NCBI GenBank assembly: GCA_964529305.1
Contig: CAZGUX010000048.1
Span: 1 to 64,000, forward strand
DNA from: CAZGUX01 sp964529305
Lineage (GTDB): Bacteria > Acidobacteriota > Terriglobia > Bryobacterales > Bryobacteraceae
Direction: 5' to 3'
Length of the DNA: 64,000 nt
Below the pieces are notes generated by a model. It saw only the letters and a list, made by a program, of their open reading frames with translations. It ran no database searches and was not told where the DNA came from. The position numbers were made by a program, and so were the translations under genes. Positions 24,376-33,632 of this stretch are shown here, one piece after another (position 1 is the stretch's first letter; the number at the start of each line of letters is the position of its first letter).

Positions 24376-26585
24376 CGCCTCCTTTCAAAGGCATCGCCTT
24401 CAAGATCATGCTGCTGTCGTGGACCGTCACGATTACGACCCTGATCGTGTTCGTCAGCGGGATCATTCCCATTCAACGGCGGAGCCTGCTTGACAGTCTG
24501 GAGTCGAAGGCGCGGGGGATTGCCGTGTCGTTACAGGATGTGGCCGCGGGCGCGGCGGTCAGCGAGGACTACAGCAGTCTCGTCGAACACTGTATGCAGA
24601 TGCTGAGCGGCGATCGGGCTATCGATTTTGTGGTCATCGCGAAGAGCGATGGCTTGGCCATTGTCAGCGAGCAGAGCGGCTGGCGATCGGAGGGGCTCGG
24701 AAAGGAGTGGCTGCCCGCGGGCCGCCAGCCGGCTTCCGGCATTGAAACGGTCGCCTTGTTCGGCCGCAGAGTGTTCCGTTATTCACGTCCGCTGGACTAC
24801 TCTGCGCTGCAATGGGGCTGGATTCACGTCGGGCTGTCCCTGGAAGCGTATGACCGGAGTGCTACCAAGGGGTATCAACGGACCGGACTGCTGGCAGTGG
24901 TCTGCGTCAGCCTGAGCCTTGCGGCGTCGCTGGTCTTCGCGCGGAGGATGACACAGCCGATCCTCAGTCTCCGCGAGGGGGTGCGGAGGGTTACGGAAGG
25001 AGATTTCTCCGCGCGGGCCGTGATTCGAAGCAGTGACGAGGTGGAAAGCCTGGCCCACTCGTTCAACTCGATGGCGGATTCCCTGCTCCAGCGCAATCGC
25101 ATCCTGGAGAGCGTCCGATTTGCCGCTCAGCGCCTGTTGAGCGCGGAGGATTGGAGGACGGCCATCGAGGATGTTCTGGAGAAGATCGGCATGGCCGCCC
25201 ACTCGAGCCGCAGCTATGTGTTCAAGAACCACCTTGGAGACGATGGCGCCCTGCTGTGTACCCAGCGTTATGAGTGGGTGGCCGAAGGAATCTCGACAAC
25301 GCGCGACCGCGAACAATGGCAGGGATTCCGGTGGTACCAGCCAGGGTTCGAAGACTGGGCCAACCAACTCGGACAGGGTCAAGTGGTGACGGCCCATGTG
25401 GAGTTGTTGCGAAAGCCGATGCGGGATGTCCTCGACCCGTCCATCCAGTCGCTGATATCGATGCCGATTCGGGTGGGCGGACAGTGGTGGGGCTTTCTCG
25501 GCCTTGACGACTGCCGCCGGCGGCGCGAGTGGAGCGTCGCGGAGCGCGACAGTCTCCAGGCGGCGGCCGATATGATCGGAGCGGCGATTCTGCGGCAACG
25601 GTCTCAACAGGCCCTGCTCGAGGCGAAGCAGACCCTGGAATTGCGCGTCCTCGAGCGGACCGCGGAGTTGAGCGAGTTGGTTGTCGCCAAAGACCGCGCG
25701 AACGCCGAACTCGCCGAAGCGCAGCAGCGGTTGATGGAAATGTCCCGACTGTCCGGTATGGCCGAAGTCGCCACGAGTGTCTTGCATAACGTGGGCAATG
25801 TCCTCAACAGCGTCAACGTTTCCACTTCTGTCGTCACCGACCGCATTCGCGAGTGGCGCGTCGATCGAATGACGGCCCTGGTGGCCATGCTGCGGGAGCA
25901 TGCTCCTTCGCTGACGGAGTATATGGCTAACGACCCCAAGGGCCAGAGAGTGCTTCCATACCTGGAGAAACTTGCTCAGCACTTCCAGCGGGAGCGAACG
26001 GCGCTAGTCGGCGAACTGGAACTTCTGACGAGGCACGTCGAGCATATCAAGGAGATCGTGGCGGTGCAGCAGAACTACGCGTGCGTCTCGGGCGTGGTGG
26101 AGTCGATTGGCATCAGCGGCCTGGTGGAAGACGCGGTCCGAATCACACGGGCGGGTTTCGACCGTCACGAAATCCGCTTCCTCCGGGATTTCGACGAGGT
26201 GCCGCCTGTCTGCGCGGACAAGCACAAGGTTCTTCAGATTCTCCTGAATCTGCTTCGCAACGCGCAGCACGCAACCAGGGAAAGCGGCAAACCAGAGAAG
26301 GAGATCTGCGTCCGGATCCGCCGCCTCAACGAGGACGCGATTCGAATTCAGGTGCGGGACAACGGGGTCGGCCTGACCCCGGAGAACCTGACGCGGATTT
26401 TTTCCCACGGGTTCACCACCAAGCGCGACGGCCACGGGTTTGGCCTCCATTCCGGCGCCCTGGCGGCCCGCGAGATGGGCGGGGCGCTATCGGTGGAGAG
26501 CAAGGGCCCCGGCCTAGGCGCGGTTTTCACACTCGAACTTCCCCTCAACACGAGGTGCCGCCGGGACGATAGGAGCAGGACATGA
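24372..26585 (+). CDS. Membrane sensor histidine kinase, HAMP-GAF type
   Basis: A 737-residue sensor. ATG 24372 is preferred: it gives a clean N-terminal membrane helix (about 10-34), although the frame is open to 24126. Order: TM1, periplasmic sensor (35-165), TM2 (172-190), HAMP (190-245), GAF (about 255-410), coiled coil (415-455), dimerisation helix and ATPase domain. The phospho-acceptor lies in the variant H-box ATSVLHNVGNVLNSVNVS (His about 472), not the usual HE(L/I)RTPL. The ATPase region shows LNLLRNAQHATRE, DNGVGL, GHGFGLHSGALAA. The periplasmic region may read the PhnD-like protein. The stop overlaps the next start by 4 bases. Confidence 0.9.
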   Translation: MTPPFKGIAFKIMLLSWTVTITTLIVFVSGIIPIQRRSLLDSLESKARGIAVSLQDVAAGAAVSEDYSSLVEHCMQMLSGDRAIDFVVIAKSDGLAIVSEQSGWRSEGLGKEWLPAGRQPASGIETVALFGRRVFRYSRPLDYSALQWGWIHVGLSLEAYDRSATKGYQRTGLLAVVCVSLSLAASLVFARRMTQPILSLREGVRRVTEGDFSARAVIRSSDEVESLAHSFNSMADSLLQRNRILESVRFAAQRLLSAEDWRTAIEDVLEKIGMAAHSSRSYVFKNHLGDDGALLCTQRYEWVAEGISTTRDREQWQGFRWYQPGFEDWANQLGQGQVVTAHVELLRKPMRDVLDPSIQSLISMPIRVGGQWWGFLGLDDCRRRREWSVAERDSLQAAADMIGAAILRQRSQQALLEAKQTLELRVLERTAELSELVVAKDRANAELAEAQQRLMEMSRLSGMAEVATSVLHNVGNVLNSVNVSTSVVTDRIREWRVDRMTALVAMLREHAPSLTEYMANDPKGQRVLPYLEKLAQHFQRERTALVGELELLTRHVEHIKEIVAVQQNYACVSGVVESIGISGLVEDAVRITRAGFDRHEIRFLRDFDEVPPVCADKHKVLQILLNLLRNAQHATRESGKPEKEICVRIRRLNEDAIRIQVRDNGVGLTPENLTRIFSHGFTTKRDGHGFGLHSGALAAREMGGALSVESKGPGLGAVFTLELPLNTRCRRDDRSRT

Positions 26586-28789
26586 ATTTCTCCGGGGACG
26601 TAGAACCCAATCATCGCGTGCTCGTGATCGATGACAACCCAGCGATTCACGAAGACCTCAGAAAAGTGCTGTCCGGACCTGCCTCGACCGGGGTGGACCT
26701 CGAGGAGGATGAAGCCCTGCTGTTCGGCACGACCTCGATCCCGGTAGCGACCTTTCAACTGGACTCCGCATTTCAAGGCGAGGAAGGGTTGGCAAAGCTG
26801 GAACGGGCCGTCGCCGAGGGCAAGCCTTACTCTTTGGCATTCGTCGACATCCGAATGCCGCCGGGTTGGGACGGTGTCGAGACCATTCCACGGCTGTGGG
26901 AGGCCTATCCCGAGCTGCAGGTGGTGATTTGCACCGCATACTCGGACTATTCGTGGCCCGAGATCGTTCGCAAGCTGGGCCATTCCGACAACCTGGTGAT
27001 CCTGAAGAAGCCGTTTGACACGATCGAGGTTCTCCAGTTGGCCCACACGCTGACGCGGAAATGGTTCTTGACACAACAGGCCGGGAAACGGCTGGTGGAC
27101 TTGGACCGCCTGGTCGCGGAACGGACGGCTCAATTGGAAATGTCGAATCGAGGGTTGCTCCAGGAGATCGAACGCCGCGCCAAAGCCGATGAGGCGTTTC
27201 GAACGATCTTCGAGGCCAGCCCGATCATGATCTGTCTTTCGGACGCGAACGGCCGCTGCATGGATGTCAATCAGGCCTTTGAGGAGTACTTCGGTTTGCC
27301 GAAGAACGAGATCCTTGGGCACCGTCCCTCGGAATGGGGATTCTGCTGCGGAAGGGCCGGCTTCGCCGGCAACTCCGGTCTCACCGGCAACTCCGGTCTC
27401 GCCGGCAGGACTTCGCCTGTCTCCGAAATCAACGGAGAAGAGGCGGCCCTGAGTCATCCGCGACTCGGATCGCGCACGTGTCTTGTCTGGCTGCGGTCGA
27501 TTCACCTCGGCGGGACTCCTCACTACCTTTCCTTTATTCTGGACATCACCGAACGGAAGCGCCTTGAACTGGAGATGCTGGCGGCGCGAACGGAAGCAGA
27601 GGAGGCGGCGCGCGCGAAGAGCCAGTTTCTGGCTCATATGAGCCACGAGATCCGGACCCCTTTGAACGGGGTTCTGGGGTTGAGCGCGATGCTGCAGGGC
27701 GAACAACTGCCGGAGAGCGCTCTGTCTACCACGCGGATGATTCAGTCGGCCGGAGAGATGCTGCGTCGTGTTCTGGACAACGTTCTGGATTTCAGCAAGA
27801 TCGAGTCCGCCCGGCTCGAACTGGAACACGAGCCGTTCGACGTGGGCGAGTGTTTCGAGCGAAGTCTGGAACTCTTCCGGAAGAGCGCATTGGAGAAAAA
27901 CCTGGAGCTCCGGCTGCGTCTGGCGGACACCGTACCGGAGCGGCTGGTTGGCGACGCCGCCAGACTGCAGCAGGTGCTGGTCAATCTGATCGGCAACGCG
28001 GTTAAATTCACCGAGCGCGGCTGGATTGAAATCGGCGCCGAATGTTCTCGCGAGAAGCCGCGGGAGTCGTTGCACCGGGTCCGGGTGTGGGTGGAGGACA
28101 CGGGGATCGGGATACCGCCCGAGAAGATGGATCGCCTCTTCCGGTCGTTCACCCAGGTCGATGCCTCGACCACCCGCCGCTATGGAGGTACCGGCTTGGG
28201 ACTGGTGATCGCGAAGCGCCTGGTCGAACTGATGGGCGGCGAAATCGAAGTGGCCAGCCGCCCGGGAGAGGGATCCCGATTCGCATTCAGCTTCGATGCC
28301 GCCGTGCCTCCGTCTGCCTCCGAGGAAAAAACGCCACAGACGCAACGGGGCCCAACCGTGCCTTTGCGGGTTCTGGTCGCTGAGGACAACAAGATCAACC
28401 AGGTGGTTTTGGCGCGGATGTTGAACCGTTTGGGCCACACGGTGGATATTGCCGAAGATGGCGATGTCGTCGTTCGCACATATCGCAAGAACCGCTACGA
28501 TCTGATTCTCATGGATGTCCAGATGCCGCATATGGACGGACTCGAGGCTACGCGGATCATCCGGAGCGGAGCCTCCCCGGATCCGCAGATTCCGATCATT
28601 GCGCTAACCGCGCACACCAACGTGGAGGATCTCCAATCGTGCCTGTCTGCCGGAATGAATGCATGCCTGAGCAAACCGACGGATTTGGAATCGCTTCGAA
28701 AGGCGCTGGAGCGATGGGCGTCGTCCACGCCGGGTGGCGGTCCGGCTCACGAGCCCTCCGGGACGCCGGATCCCCTGGGTGTGTCGTAA
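26582..28789 (+). CDS. Hybrid kinase REC-PAS-HisKA-HATPase-REC
   Basis: A 735-residue cytoplasmic hybrid kinase. Domains: receiver 1 (10-155; Asp about 89 in FVDIRMPPGWDG, Lys in KKPFD); coiled coil (165-200); PAS (205-325); HisKA (345-410; His about 355 in MSHEIRTPLNG); ATPase (455-575; DTGIGIPPEKMD, TGLGLVIAKRLVELMGG); receiver 2 (596-720; Asp about 645 in ILMDVQMPHMDG). No output domain is present, so it probably relays phosphate between the upstream kinase and an unlinked regulator. The PAS domain carries a Gly-rich 18-base tandem repeat (27350-27403). It starts within the stop of the upstream kinase. Confidence 0.92.
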   Translation: MNFSGDVEPNHRVLVIDDNPAIHEDLRKVLSGPASTGVDLEEDEALLFGTTSIPVATFQLDSAFQGEEGLAKLERAVAEGKPYSLAFVDIRMPPGWDGVETIPRLWEAYPELQVVICTAYSDYSWPEIVRKLGHSDNLVILKKPFDTIEVLQLAHTLTRKWFLTQQAGKRLVDLDRLVAERTAQLEMSNRGLLQEIERRAKADEAFRTIFEASPIMICLSDANGRCMDVNQAFEEYFGLPKNEILGHRPSEWGFCCGRAGFAGNSGLTGNSGLAGRTSPVSEINGEEAALSHPRLGSRTCLVWLRSIHLGGTPHYLSFILDITERKRLELEMLAARTEAEEAARAKSQFLAHMSHEIRTPLNGVLGLSAMLQGEQLPESALSTTRMIQSAGEMLRRVLDNVLDFSKIESARLELEHEPFDVGECFERSLELFRKSALEKNLELRLRLADTVPERLVGDAARLQQVLVNLIGNAVKFTERGWIEIGAECSREKPRESLHRVRVWVEDTGIGIPPEKMDRLFRSFTQVDASTTRRYGGTGLGLVIAKRLVELMGGEIEVASRPGEGSRFAFSFDAAVPPSASEEKTPQTQRGPTVPLRVLVAEDNKINQVVLARMLNRLGHTVDIAEDGDVVVRTYRKNRYDLILMDVQMPHMDGLEATRIIRSGASPDPQIPIIALTAHTNVEDLQSCLSAGMNACLSKPTDLESLRKALERWASSTPGGGPAHEPSGTPDPLGVS
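27350..27403 (+). repeat. 18-bp tandem repeat inside PAS coding region
   Basis: Two near-identical 18-base units (27368-27385 and 27386-27403, GGCAACTCCGGTCTCRCC) are preceded by a diverged third unit (27350-27367) and followed by a partial fourth. They encode GFAGNSGLTGNSGLAG, a Gly/Ser loop within the PAS domain. The copy number could vary by slippage without breaking the frame. Confidence 0.7.
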
Positions 28790-28990
28790 AGCGTTCCCGA
28801 AGCGTGCTTCCGCCGAAGACCGGCGCAACGTAAGATCACCGGCGTCGGTCGCGTACGGGAGCATTCGAGCGACGCGGAGCCGCGCGATTCCCGGGCGGAG
28901 CGAGCGATGTTTTCCCCGCCGGTCAGCCCAAGGCCGGCTTCACCGCTCGAGATGCGGAGTGGCGAACATCCTTCTATCTGAAGGACAATC

Positions 28991-30313
28991 TTGACGTACA
29001 TGAATTCAGGACCCGAACTCTATCGCCGCGCCCGGCGCAGGATTCCCGGCGGCACGCAACTGCTGTCGAAACGCCCCGAGATGTTTCTCCCCGACCAATG
29101 GCCCTCCTACTATTCGTGGGCGAAGGGTGCTGTCGTCGCCGACCTCGACGGCAAGACCTACATCGACATGTCCATCTCCGGCGTCGGCGCGTGTCTGCTC
29201 GGTTATGCCGACGACGACGTCAACGAAGCCGCGCGAAAGGCCGTGGATGCCGGTTCCATGTGCACGTTGAACGCACCGGAGGAGGTGGAACTGGCCGACT
29301 TGCTGTGCGAGCTTCACCCTTGGGCCGAGATGGTCCGGTATGCCCGATGCGGCGGGGAGGGCATGAGCGTCGGCGTGCGCATCGCCCGCGCTGCGAGCGG
29401 TCGCGAGTTGGTCGCCTTTTGCGGCTATCACGGGTGGACCGACTGGTACCTGGCGGCCAACCTGAGTTCGGACGAGGCGTTGATCGGACACCTGATGCCG
29501 GGGCTGGCGCCGAACGGCGTGCCGAAAGGACTGACCGGTACCGCGCTTCCTTTCCGTTACAACCGGATCGATGAACTGCAGGCGATTGTCGACGCGCACC
29601 CCGGAAAGCTCGGGGTGATCGTGATGGAACCGCTGCGGGAGCGCGAACCGGAGGACGGGTTTCTCGAAAAGGTGCGCGAGATCGCGGACGAGACCGGCGC
29701 GGTGCTGGTGATGGACGAAGTGAGCATGGGATGGCGTTTGACCGTCGGCGGAGCGCACATGAAATACGGGGTCACCCCGGACATCGCGGTGTTCGCCAAG
29801 GCGATCAGCAACGGGCACCCCATGGCCGCCATCATCGGGAAGGCCGGCGTGATGGAGGCCGCCCAGAACACATTTATCAGCAGCACCTACTGGACCGACC
29901 GGGTGGGCCCGGCGGCGGCCATTGCGACGATCCGGAAGCTGCGGCAACATCGCGTGCCGGAATATCTGGCGGAAATCGGCAACCGGGTCAAGCAGGGATG
30001 GATGCGGACCGCGGAACGGGCGGGGCTGGACATCACCGTGTCGGGCCTTCCGCAGTTGCCGCGGTTCGCGCTCAACTACCCGAACGCGCAGGCGGCGCGA
30101 ACCTTGTTCACGCAGATGATGCTGGAACGCGGATACCTGGCCACCAACTCGCTGTACGTAACCTTTGCGCACCAACCGAGCCACGTGGACGCCTACCTGG
30201 CAGCCTGCGAGGAGTCCTTCCGGGAGTTGACAAAAGCGCTCGGGTGCGGATCGGTGGAGGCGCAGTTGAAAGGGCCGGTCGCGCACACGGGATTCCACCG
30301 CCTGACCTCTTGA
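28991..30313 (+). CDS. Class III aminotransferase, GSA-aminomutase-like
   Basis: A 440-residue PLP enzyme of fold type I, class III, close to glutamate-1-semialdehyde 2,1-aminomutase. Seen: LYRRARRRIPGGTQLLSKRP, GKTYIDMSISGVGACLLGYA, VMDEVSMGWRLTVGG (Asp that holds the PLP pyridine) and the PLP lysine in VFAKAISNGHPMAAIIGK (about 265). It departs from HemL at the substrate region, so it may act on another amino acid or amino sugar. TTG 28991 has AAGGA 5 bases upstream; ATG 29000 is an alternative. It stands alone, 200 bases after the kinase operon, with nothing evident in that gap. Confidence 0.8.
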   Translation: MTYMNSGPELYRRARRRIPGGTQLLSKRPEMFLPDQWPSYYSWAKGAVVADLDGKTYIDMSISGVGACLLGYADDDVNEAARKAVDAGSMCTLNAPEEVELADLLCELHPWAEMVRYARCGGEGMSVGVRIARAASGRELVAFCGYHGWTDWYLAANLSSDEALIGHLMPGLAPNGVPKGLTGTALPFRYNRIDELQAIVDAHPGKLGVIVMEPLREREPEDGFLEKVREIADETGAVLVMDEVSMGWRLTVGGAHMKYGVTPDIAVFAKAISNGHPMAAIIGKAGVMEAAQNTFISSTYWTDRVGPAAAIATIRKLRQHRVPEYLAEIGNRVKQGWMRTAERAGLDITVSGLPQLPRFALNYPNAQAARTLFTQMMLERGYLATNSLYVTFAHQPSHVDAYLAACEESFRELTKALGCGSVEAQLKGPVAHTGFHRLTS

Positions 30314-30338
30314 GAGCACCCCAGGCGGTGTGCTATTC

Positions 30339-30366
30339 TTGACAATTAAATCACCGACGGTATAGG
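30339..30366 (+). promoter_or_regulatory. Sigma-70-type promoter of the ATP synthase operon
   Basis: TTGACA (30339-30344) and TATAGG (30361-30366) with a 16-base spacer lie just after the aminotransferase stop and 30 bases before the first atp gene. The -35 is a perfect consensus. Strong constitutive expression is expected for ATP synthase. Confidence 0.7.
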
Positions 30367-30395
30367 TGCGTTCAACGGATCCCCTGAATTAGTTC

Positions 30396-30845
30396 ATGGA
30401 CTCCACACTACAGGCCCTACAAGGGCTTTTCCTCAAAGCTCTGCCTACGCTATTTCTGGTAGTCTTCCTCCACTTCTACCTGAAATTCGTTTTCTTCAAG
30501 CCGCTCGAGAAGGTGTTGAAGCAGCGGTACGAGGCCACCGAAGGCGCACGCCAGGCCGCGGCGGACAGCCTGGCGCGAGCTGAACAGAAATCCGCCGAGC
30601 ACGAAGCCGCGCTGCGGACGGCCCGGTCCGAGCTTTACCAGGAGCAGGAGAAGGCCCGGCGCCAGTTGCAGGATGAGCGGGCGGCGGCCGTGAAACTGGC
30701 CAAGGATGAGGCCGACGCACGGGTGGCGGAGGCGAAACGGGTGCTGGCCGCGGAGGTGGCGACCTTGAAGACGCAGTTGGCCGGCGAGGCGGATTCGTTG
30801 TCGGAAGAAATCCTGGCCACGGTGCTGCCCGGGAGGGCGGCATGA
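30396..30845 (+). CDS. atpF: ATP synthase subunit b (first copy, b'-like)
   Basis: A 149-residue peripheral-stalk subunit of F0. One N-terminal membrane helix (LKALPTLFLVVFLHFYLKFVF, about 13-33) is followed by a long charged coiled coil (40-140) with Ala/Glu/Lys heptads. It forms the stator linking F0 to F1 as a heterodimer with the second b-like protein encoded next. The stop overlaps the next start as ATGA, giving equal expression of both stalk chains. Confidence 0.85.
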   Translation: MDSTLQALQGLFLKALPTLFLVVFLHFYLKFVFFKPLEKVLKQRYEATEGARQAAADSLARAEQKSAEHEAALRTARSELYQEQEKARRQLQDERAAAVKLAKDEADARVAEAKRVLAAEVATLKTQLAGEADSLSEEILATVLPGRAA

Positions 30846-31459
30846 ACGTCACCAGGGTGGCCAGAATGTTTCTGCTCGCGTCGGTGTTGACGCTGAGCCC
30901 GGCGGCGCTGCCCCAGGAGCACGGCTCCGGGCACGCGGCCGAGGCCGAGCATGCAGGCGGCGGGGCCCACGACAATGTGGACGGCTGGAAATGGGCCAAC
31001 TTCGCCATCCTCGCGGGGCTCATCGCCTACGCCGCCCGGAAATTCGGGGGCGCTTTTTTTGAAGGCCGTACCCTGGAGATCCGCAAAGGAATTGACGAAG
31101 CCGGCAAGATGAAGGCCGCTGCGGACGCCCGGGCCGCGGCGGTGGAATCCCGTCTCTCGAATCTGGGCGAAGAAATCGCCGACCTGCGCCGGACGGCGCA
31201 CCGCGAAGCGGCGACCGAGGCCGAGCGCCTCCGTCTCGAGACACAGCGCGAAATGGAAAAAATCCGGCATCACGCCGAGCAGGAGATGGCCTCCTCGCTG
31301 AAGTCGGCGCAGGCGGAATTGCAGCAATATGCCGCCCACCTGGCCGTGGACCTGGCCCGCAAGAAAGCCGTTGGACGAGTGGGCGCCGCGGAGCAGGATT
31401 CGCTGGTGCGAGCGTTTTCGGCCGACGTCCGCAAGCGTCCTTCGATGAGGACCGAATAA
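30842..31459 (+). CDS. atpF: ATP synthase subunit b (second copy, with N-terminal extension)
   Basis: A 205-residue b-type subunit. It has an unusual N-terminal signal-like hydrophobic segment (MNVTRVARMFLLASVLTLSP), a His/Ala/Gly-rich linker (25-47), then the membrane helix KWANFAILAGLIAYAARKFG (about 50-69) and a coiled coil to about 190. The extension may be cleaved, leaving the stalk helix. Partner of the preceding b' subunit. The gap to atpH is 4 bases. Confidence 0.85.
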   Translation: MNVTRVARMFLLASVLTLSPAALPQEHGSGHAAEAEHAGGGAHDNVDGWKWANFAILAGLIAYAARKFGGAFFEGRTLEIRKGIDEAGKMKAAADARAAAVESRLSNLGEEIADLRRTAHREAATEAERLRLETQREMEKIRHHAEQEMASSLKSAQAELQQYAAHLAVDLARKKAVGRVGAAEQDSLVRAFSADVRKRPSMRTE

Positions 31460-31463
31460 CGCC

Positions 31464-32027
31464 ATGACTTCGAGCCTGGTCGCCAAACGCTATGCGCGCG
31501 CCCTGGTGGACGCGCTGGTCAGGCCGTCGGCGCGCGTGGCTCCGCCGCCGCGGGCCGAAATCGTCGTCGACGAGTTGCACGAATTCGAAACCCTGCTCGC
31601 CGAGTCGCCGGACCTGCGAAACGTGCTGGCAACCCCGGGCGTGCCCGCGTCCCGGAAGCGCGCGTTGGTACAACGCATCACCGGAGCCTCCGACATGTCG
31701 CCCTTGGTCCGGAACTTCCTGCTGGTCTTGGTCAACCACCGGCGGATAGACTCCCTTTCGGCGATCATCGCGGCGTTCGAGCAGATGATGGACGAGCACC
31801 TGGGAATCGTACAGGTGGAGGTCACGTCCGCCCGGGCGCTGACCGAGGAGCAGCAGCAGCACCTGGCGGAAGGTTTGGAGCAGGCAACGGGAAAGCGCGT
31901 GTGGCTGGACGTCCGGGTGGATGAGAGCCTGATCGGGGGCGTGATCGCGCGCATCGGCTCGCTGCTGCTGGATGCGTCGGTGCGCGGACGGTTGGACGTT
32001 CTCGAACGGCGGCTGCGGGAAGTATAG
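31464..32027 (+). CDS. atpH: ATP synthase delta subunit
   Basis: A 187-residue OSCP/delta subunit that clamps the stalk to the top of F1. It starts VAKRYARALVDALV, has the helical N-domain (1-115; LRNVLATPGVPASRKRALVQ, LLVLVNHRRIDSLSAI) and the C-domain with VEVTSARALTEEQQQHLAEG and GGVIARIGSLLLDASVRGRL. Length is normal. It lies between the stalk genes and atpA. Confidence 0.93.
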   Translation: MTSSLVAKRYARALVDALVRPSARVAPPPRAEIVVDELHEFETLLAESPDLRNVLATPGVPASRKRALVQRITGASDMSPLVRNFLLVLVNHRRIDSLSAIIAAFEQMMDEHLGIVQVEVTSARALTEEQQQHLAEGLEQATGKRVWLDVRVDESLIGGVIARIGSLLLDASVRGRLDVLERRLREV

Positions 32028-32105
32028 ACCGCCCGGCTTGGCCGTGACCGGAAGGGATCGGGCCCCCCTGTTCCCGCTCCGGGTCGAAAGGTTTTTGAGG
32101 AGTAT

Positions 32106-33629
32106 ATGGCTCAACTGCGAGCAGACGAGATTTCGCGGTTCCTTCGCGAGGAAATCGAGAATTTTGACGGGGCGATCGACGTATCCGAAACCGGATCGGT
32201 GATCTCGGTGGGCGACGGCATCGCGCGCATTCACGGCTTGTCGCGTGTGATGTCGGGCGAACTGATTCAGTTCCCGCACAACGTGTCGGGCATCGCGATG
32301 AACCTGGAGGAAGACCAGGTGGGCTCGGTCCTGCTCGGCGAGTTCGCCGAGATCAAGGAAGGCGACGAGGTGCGCCGGACCGGTCGCATCATGTCGGTGC
32401 CGGTGGGCGAAGCGCTGGTAGGTCGGGTGGTGGACGCGCTGGGACAGCCGATCGACGGCAAGGGCCCGATCCATAGCGACAAGTTCAACGCGATCGAGCG
32501 GCTGGCGCCCGGTGTGGTGGACCGCCAACCGGTCAAGCAACCTCTGCAGACCGGCGTCAAGGCCATCGACGGCATGATTCCGATCGGCCGCGGGCAACGC
32601 GAGCTGATCATCGGCGACCGGCAGACCGGCAAGACCGCCATCGCCATCGATACCATCATCAACCAGAAGGGCGGCGACGTGATCTGCATCTACGTCGCGA
32701 TCGGCCAGAAGCGGTCGACGGTGGCCCAGGTGGTGAAGACGCTGGAGAATTACGGGGCGATGGAGTACACCATCGTCGTCGCCGCCACGGCATCCGATCC
32801 TGCCCCGATGCAGTATCTGTCCCCCTATACGGGCTGCGCGATGGGCGAGTATTTCCGCGACACCGGCCGCCACGCGTTGTGCATTTACGACGATCTGTCG
32901 AAGCATGCGGCCGCGTATCGCGAAATTTCGTTGCTGCTCCGGCGGCCCCCCGGACGGGAAGCCTTTCCGGGCGACGTGTTCTATCTGCACAGCCGCCTGC
33001 TCGAGCGCGCCGCCAAGCTGAACGACGAAAACGGCGGCGGCTCGCTGACGGCGCTTCCGTTCATCGAAACGCAGGCCGGCGACGTCTCCGCGTACATTCC
33101 CACCAACGTCATTTCGATTACGGACGGCCAGATCTATCTGGAGAGCGACCTGTTTAACTCCAACGTCCGGCCGGCGATCAACGTCGGATTGTCGGTGAGC
33201 CGCGTCGGCGGAAGCGCGCAGATCCGGGCCATGCGGCAAGTGGCCGGCTCGCTGCGGCTGGAACTCGCCCAGTACCGCGCGCTGGCGGCGTTCGCCCAAT
33301 TCGGTTCGGAGCTCGACAAGGTCTCCCAGCAGCAGTTGAACCGCGGCGCTCGTCTGGTGGAGATCCTGAAGCAGCCCCAGTACGCGCCCGTGCCTGTAGA
33401 ACGACAGGTTCTGATCATCTACGCGGGCACCAATGCGTTCCTCGACGATCTGCCGGTTGAGGATTGCCGCAAGTTCGAGGATTTTCTGTATAACCACGTG
33501 GAGAACGCGCACCCCGGCCTGCTGCCGAAGATCCGCGAAAAGAAGATTCTCGACGACGCGCTGAAGGCGGAAATCAACAGCGCGCTGAAGGCGGCAAAAG
33601 AGCGGTTCGTGTCGGCGAAAGGCAAGTAG
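32106..33629 (+). CDS. atpA: ATP synthase alpha subunit
   Basis: A 507-residue F1 regulatory nucleotide-binding subunit. Walker A is GDRQTGKTAIAIDTI (about 170-185) and the region PYTGCAMGEYFRDTGRHALC precedes Walker B CIYDDLSKHAAAYRE. The signature for alpha, PAINVGLSVSRVGGSAQ, is present near 357-373. Length and start (GAGGAGTATATG) match the family. A 78-base gap follows atpH, with a GAGG ribosome binding site. Confidence 0.98.
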   Translation: MAQLRADEISRFLREEIENFDGAIDVSETGSVISVGDGIARIHGLSRVMSGELIQFPHNVSGIAMNLEEDQVGSVLLGEFAEIKEGDEVRRTGRIMSVPVGEALVGRVVDALGQPIDGKGPIHSDKFNAIERLAPGVVDRQPVKQPLQTGVKAIDGMIPIGRGQRELIIGDRQTGKTAIAIDTIINQKGGDVICIYVAIGQKRSTVAQVVKTLENYGAMEYTIVVAATASDPAPMQYLSPYTGCAMGEYFRDTGRHALCIYDDLSKHAAAYREISLLLRRPPGREAFPGDVFYLHSRLLERAAKLNDENGGGSLTALPFIETQAGDVSAYIPTNVISITDGQIYLESDLFNSNVRPAINVGLSVSRVGGSAQIRAMRQVAGSLRLELAQYRALAAFAQFGSELDKVSQQQLNRGARLVEILKQPQYAPVPVERQVLIIYAGTNAFLDDLPVEDCRKFEDFLYNHVENAHPGLLPKIREKKILDDALKAEINSALKAAKERFVSAKGK

Positions 33630-33632
33630 GTC

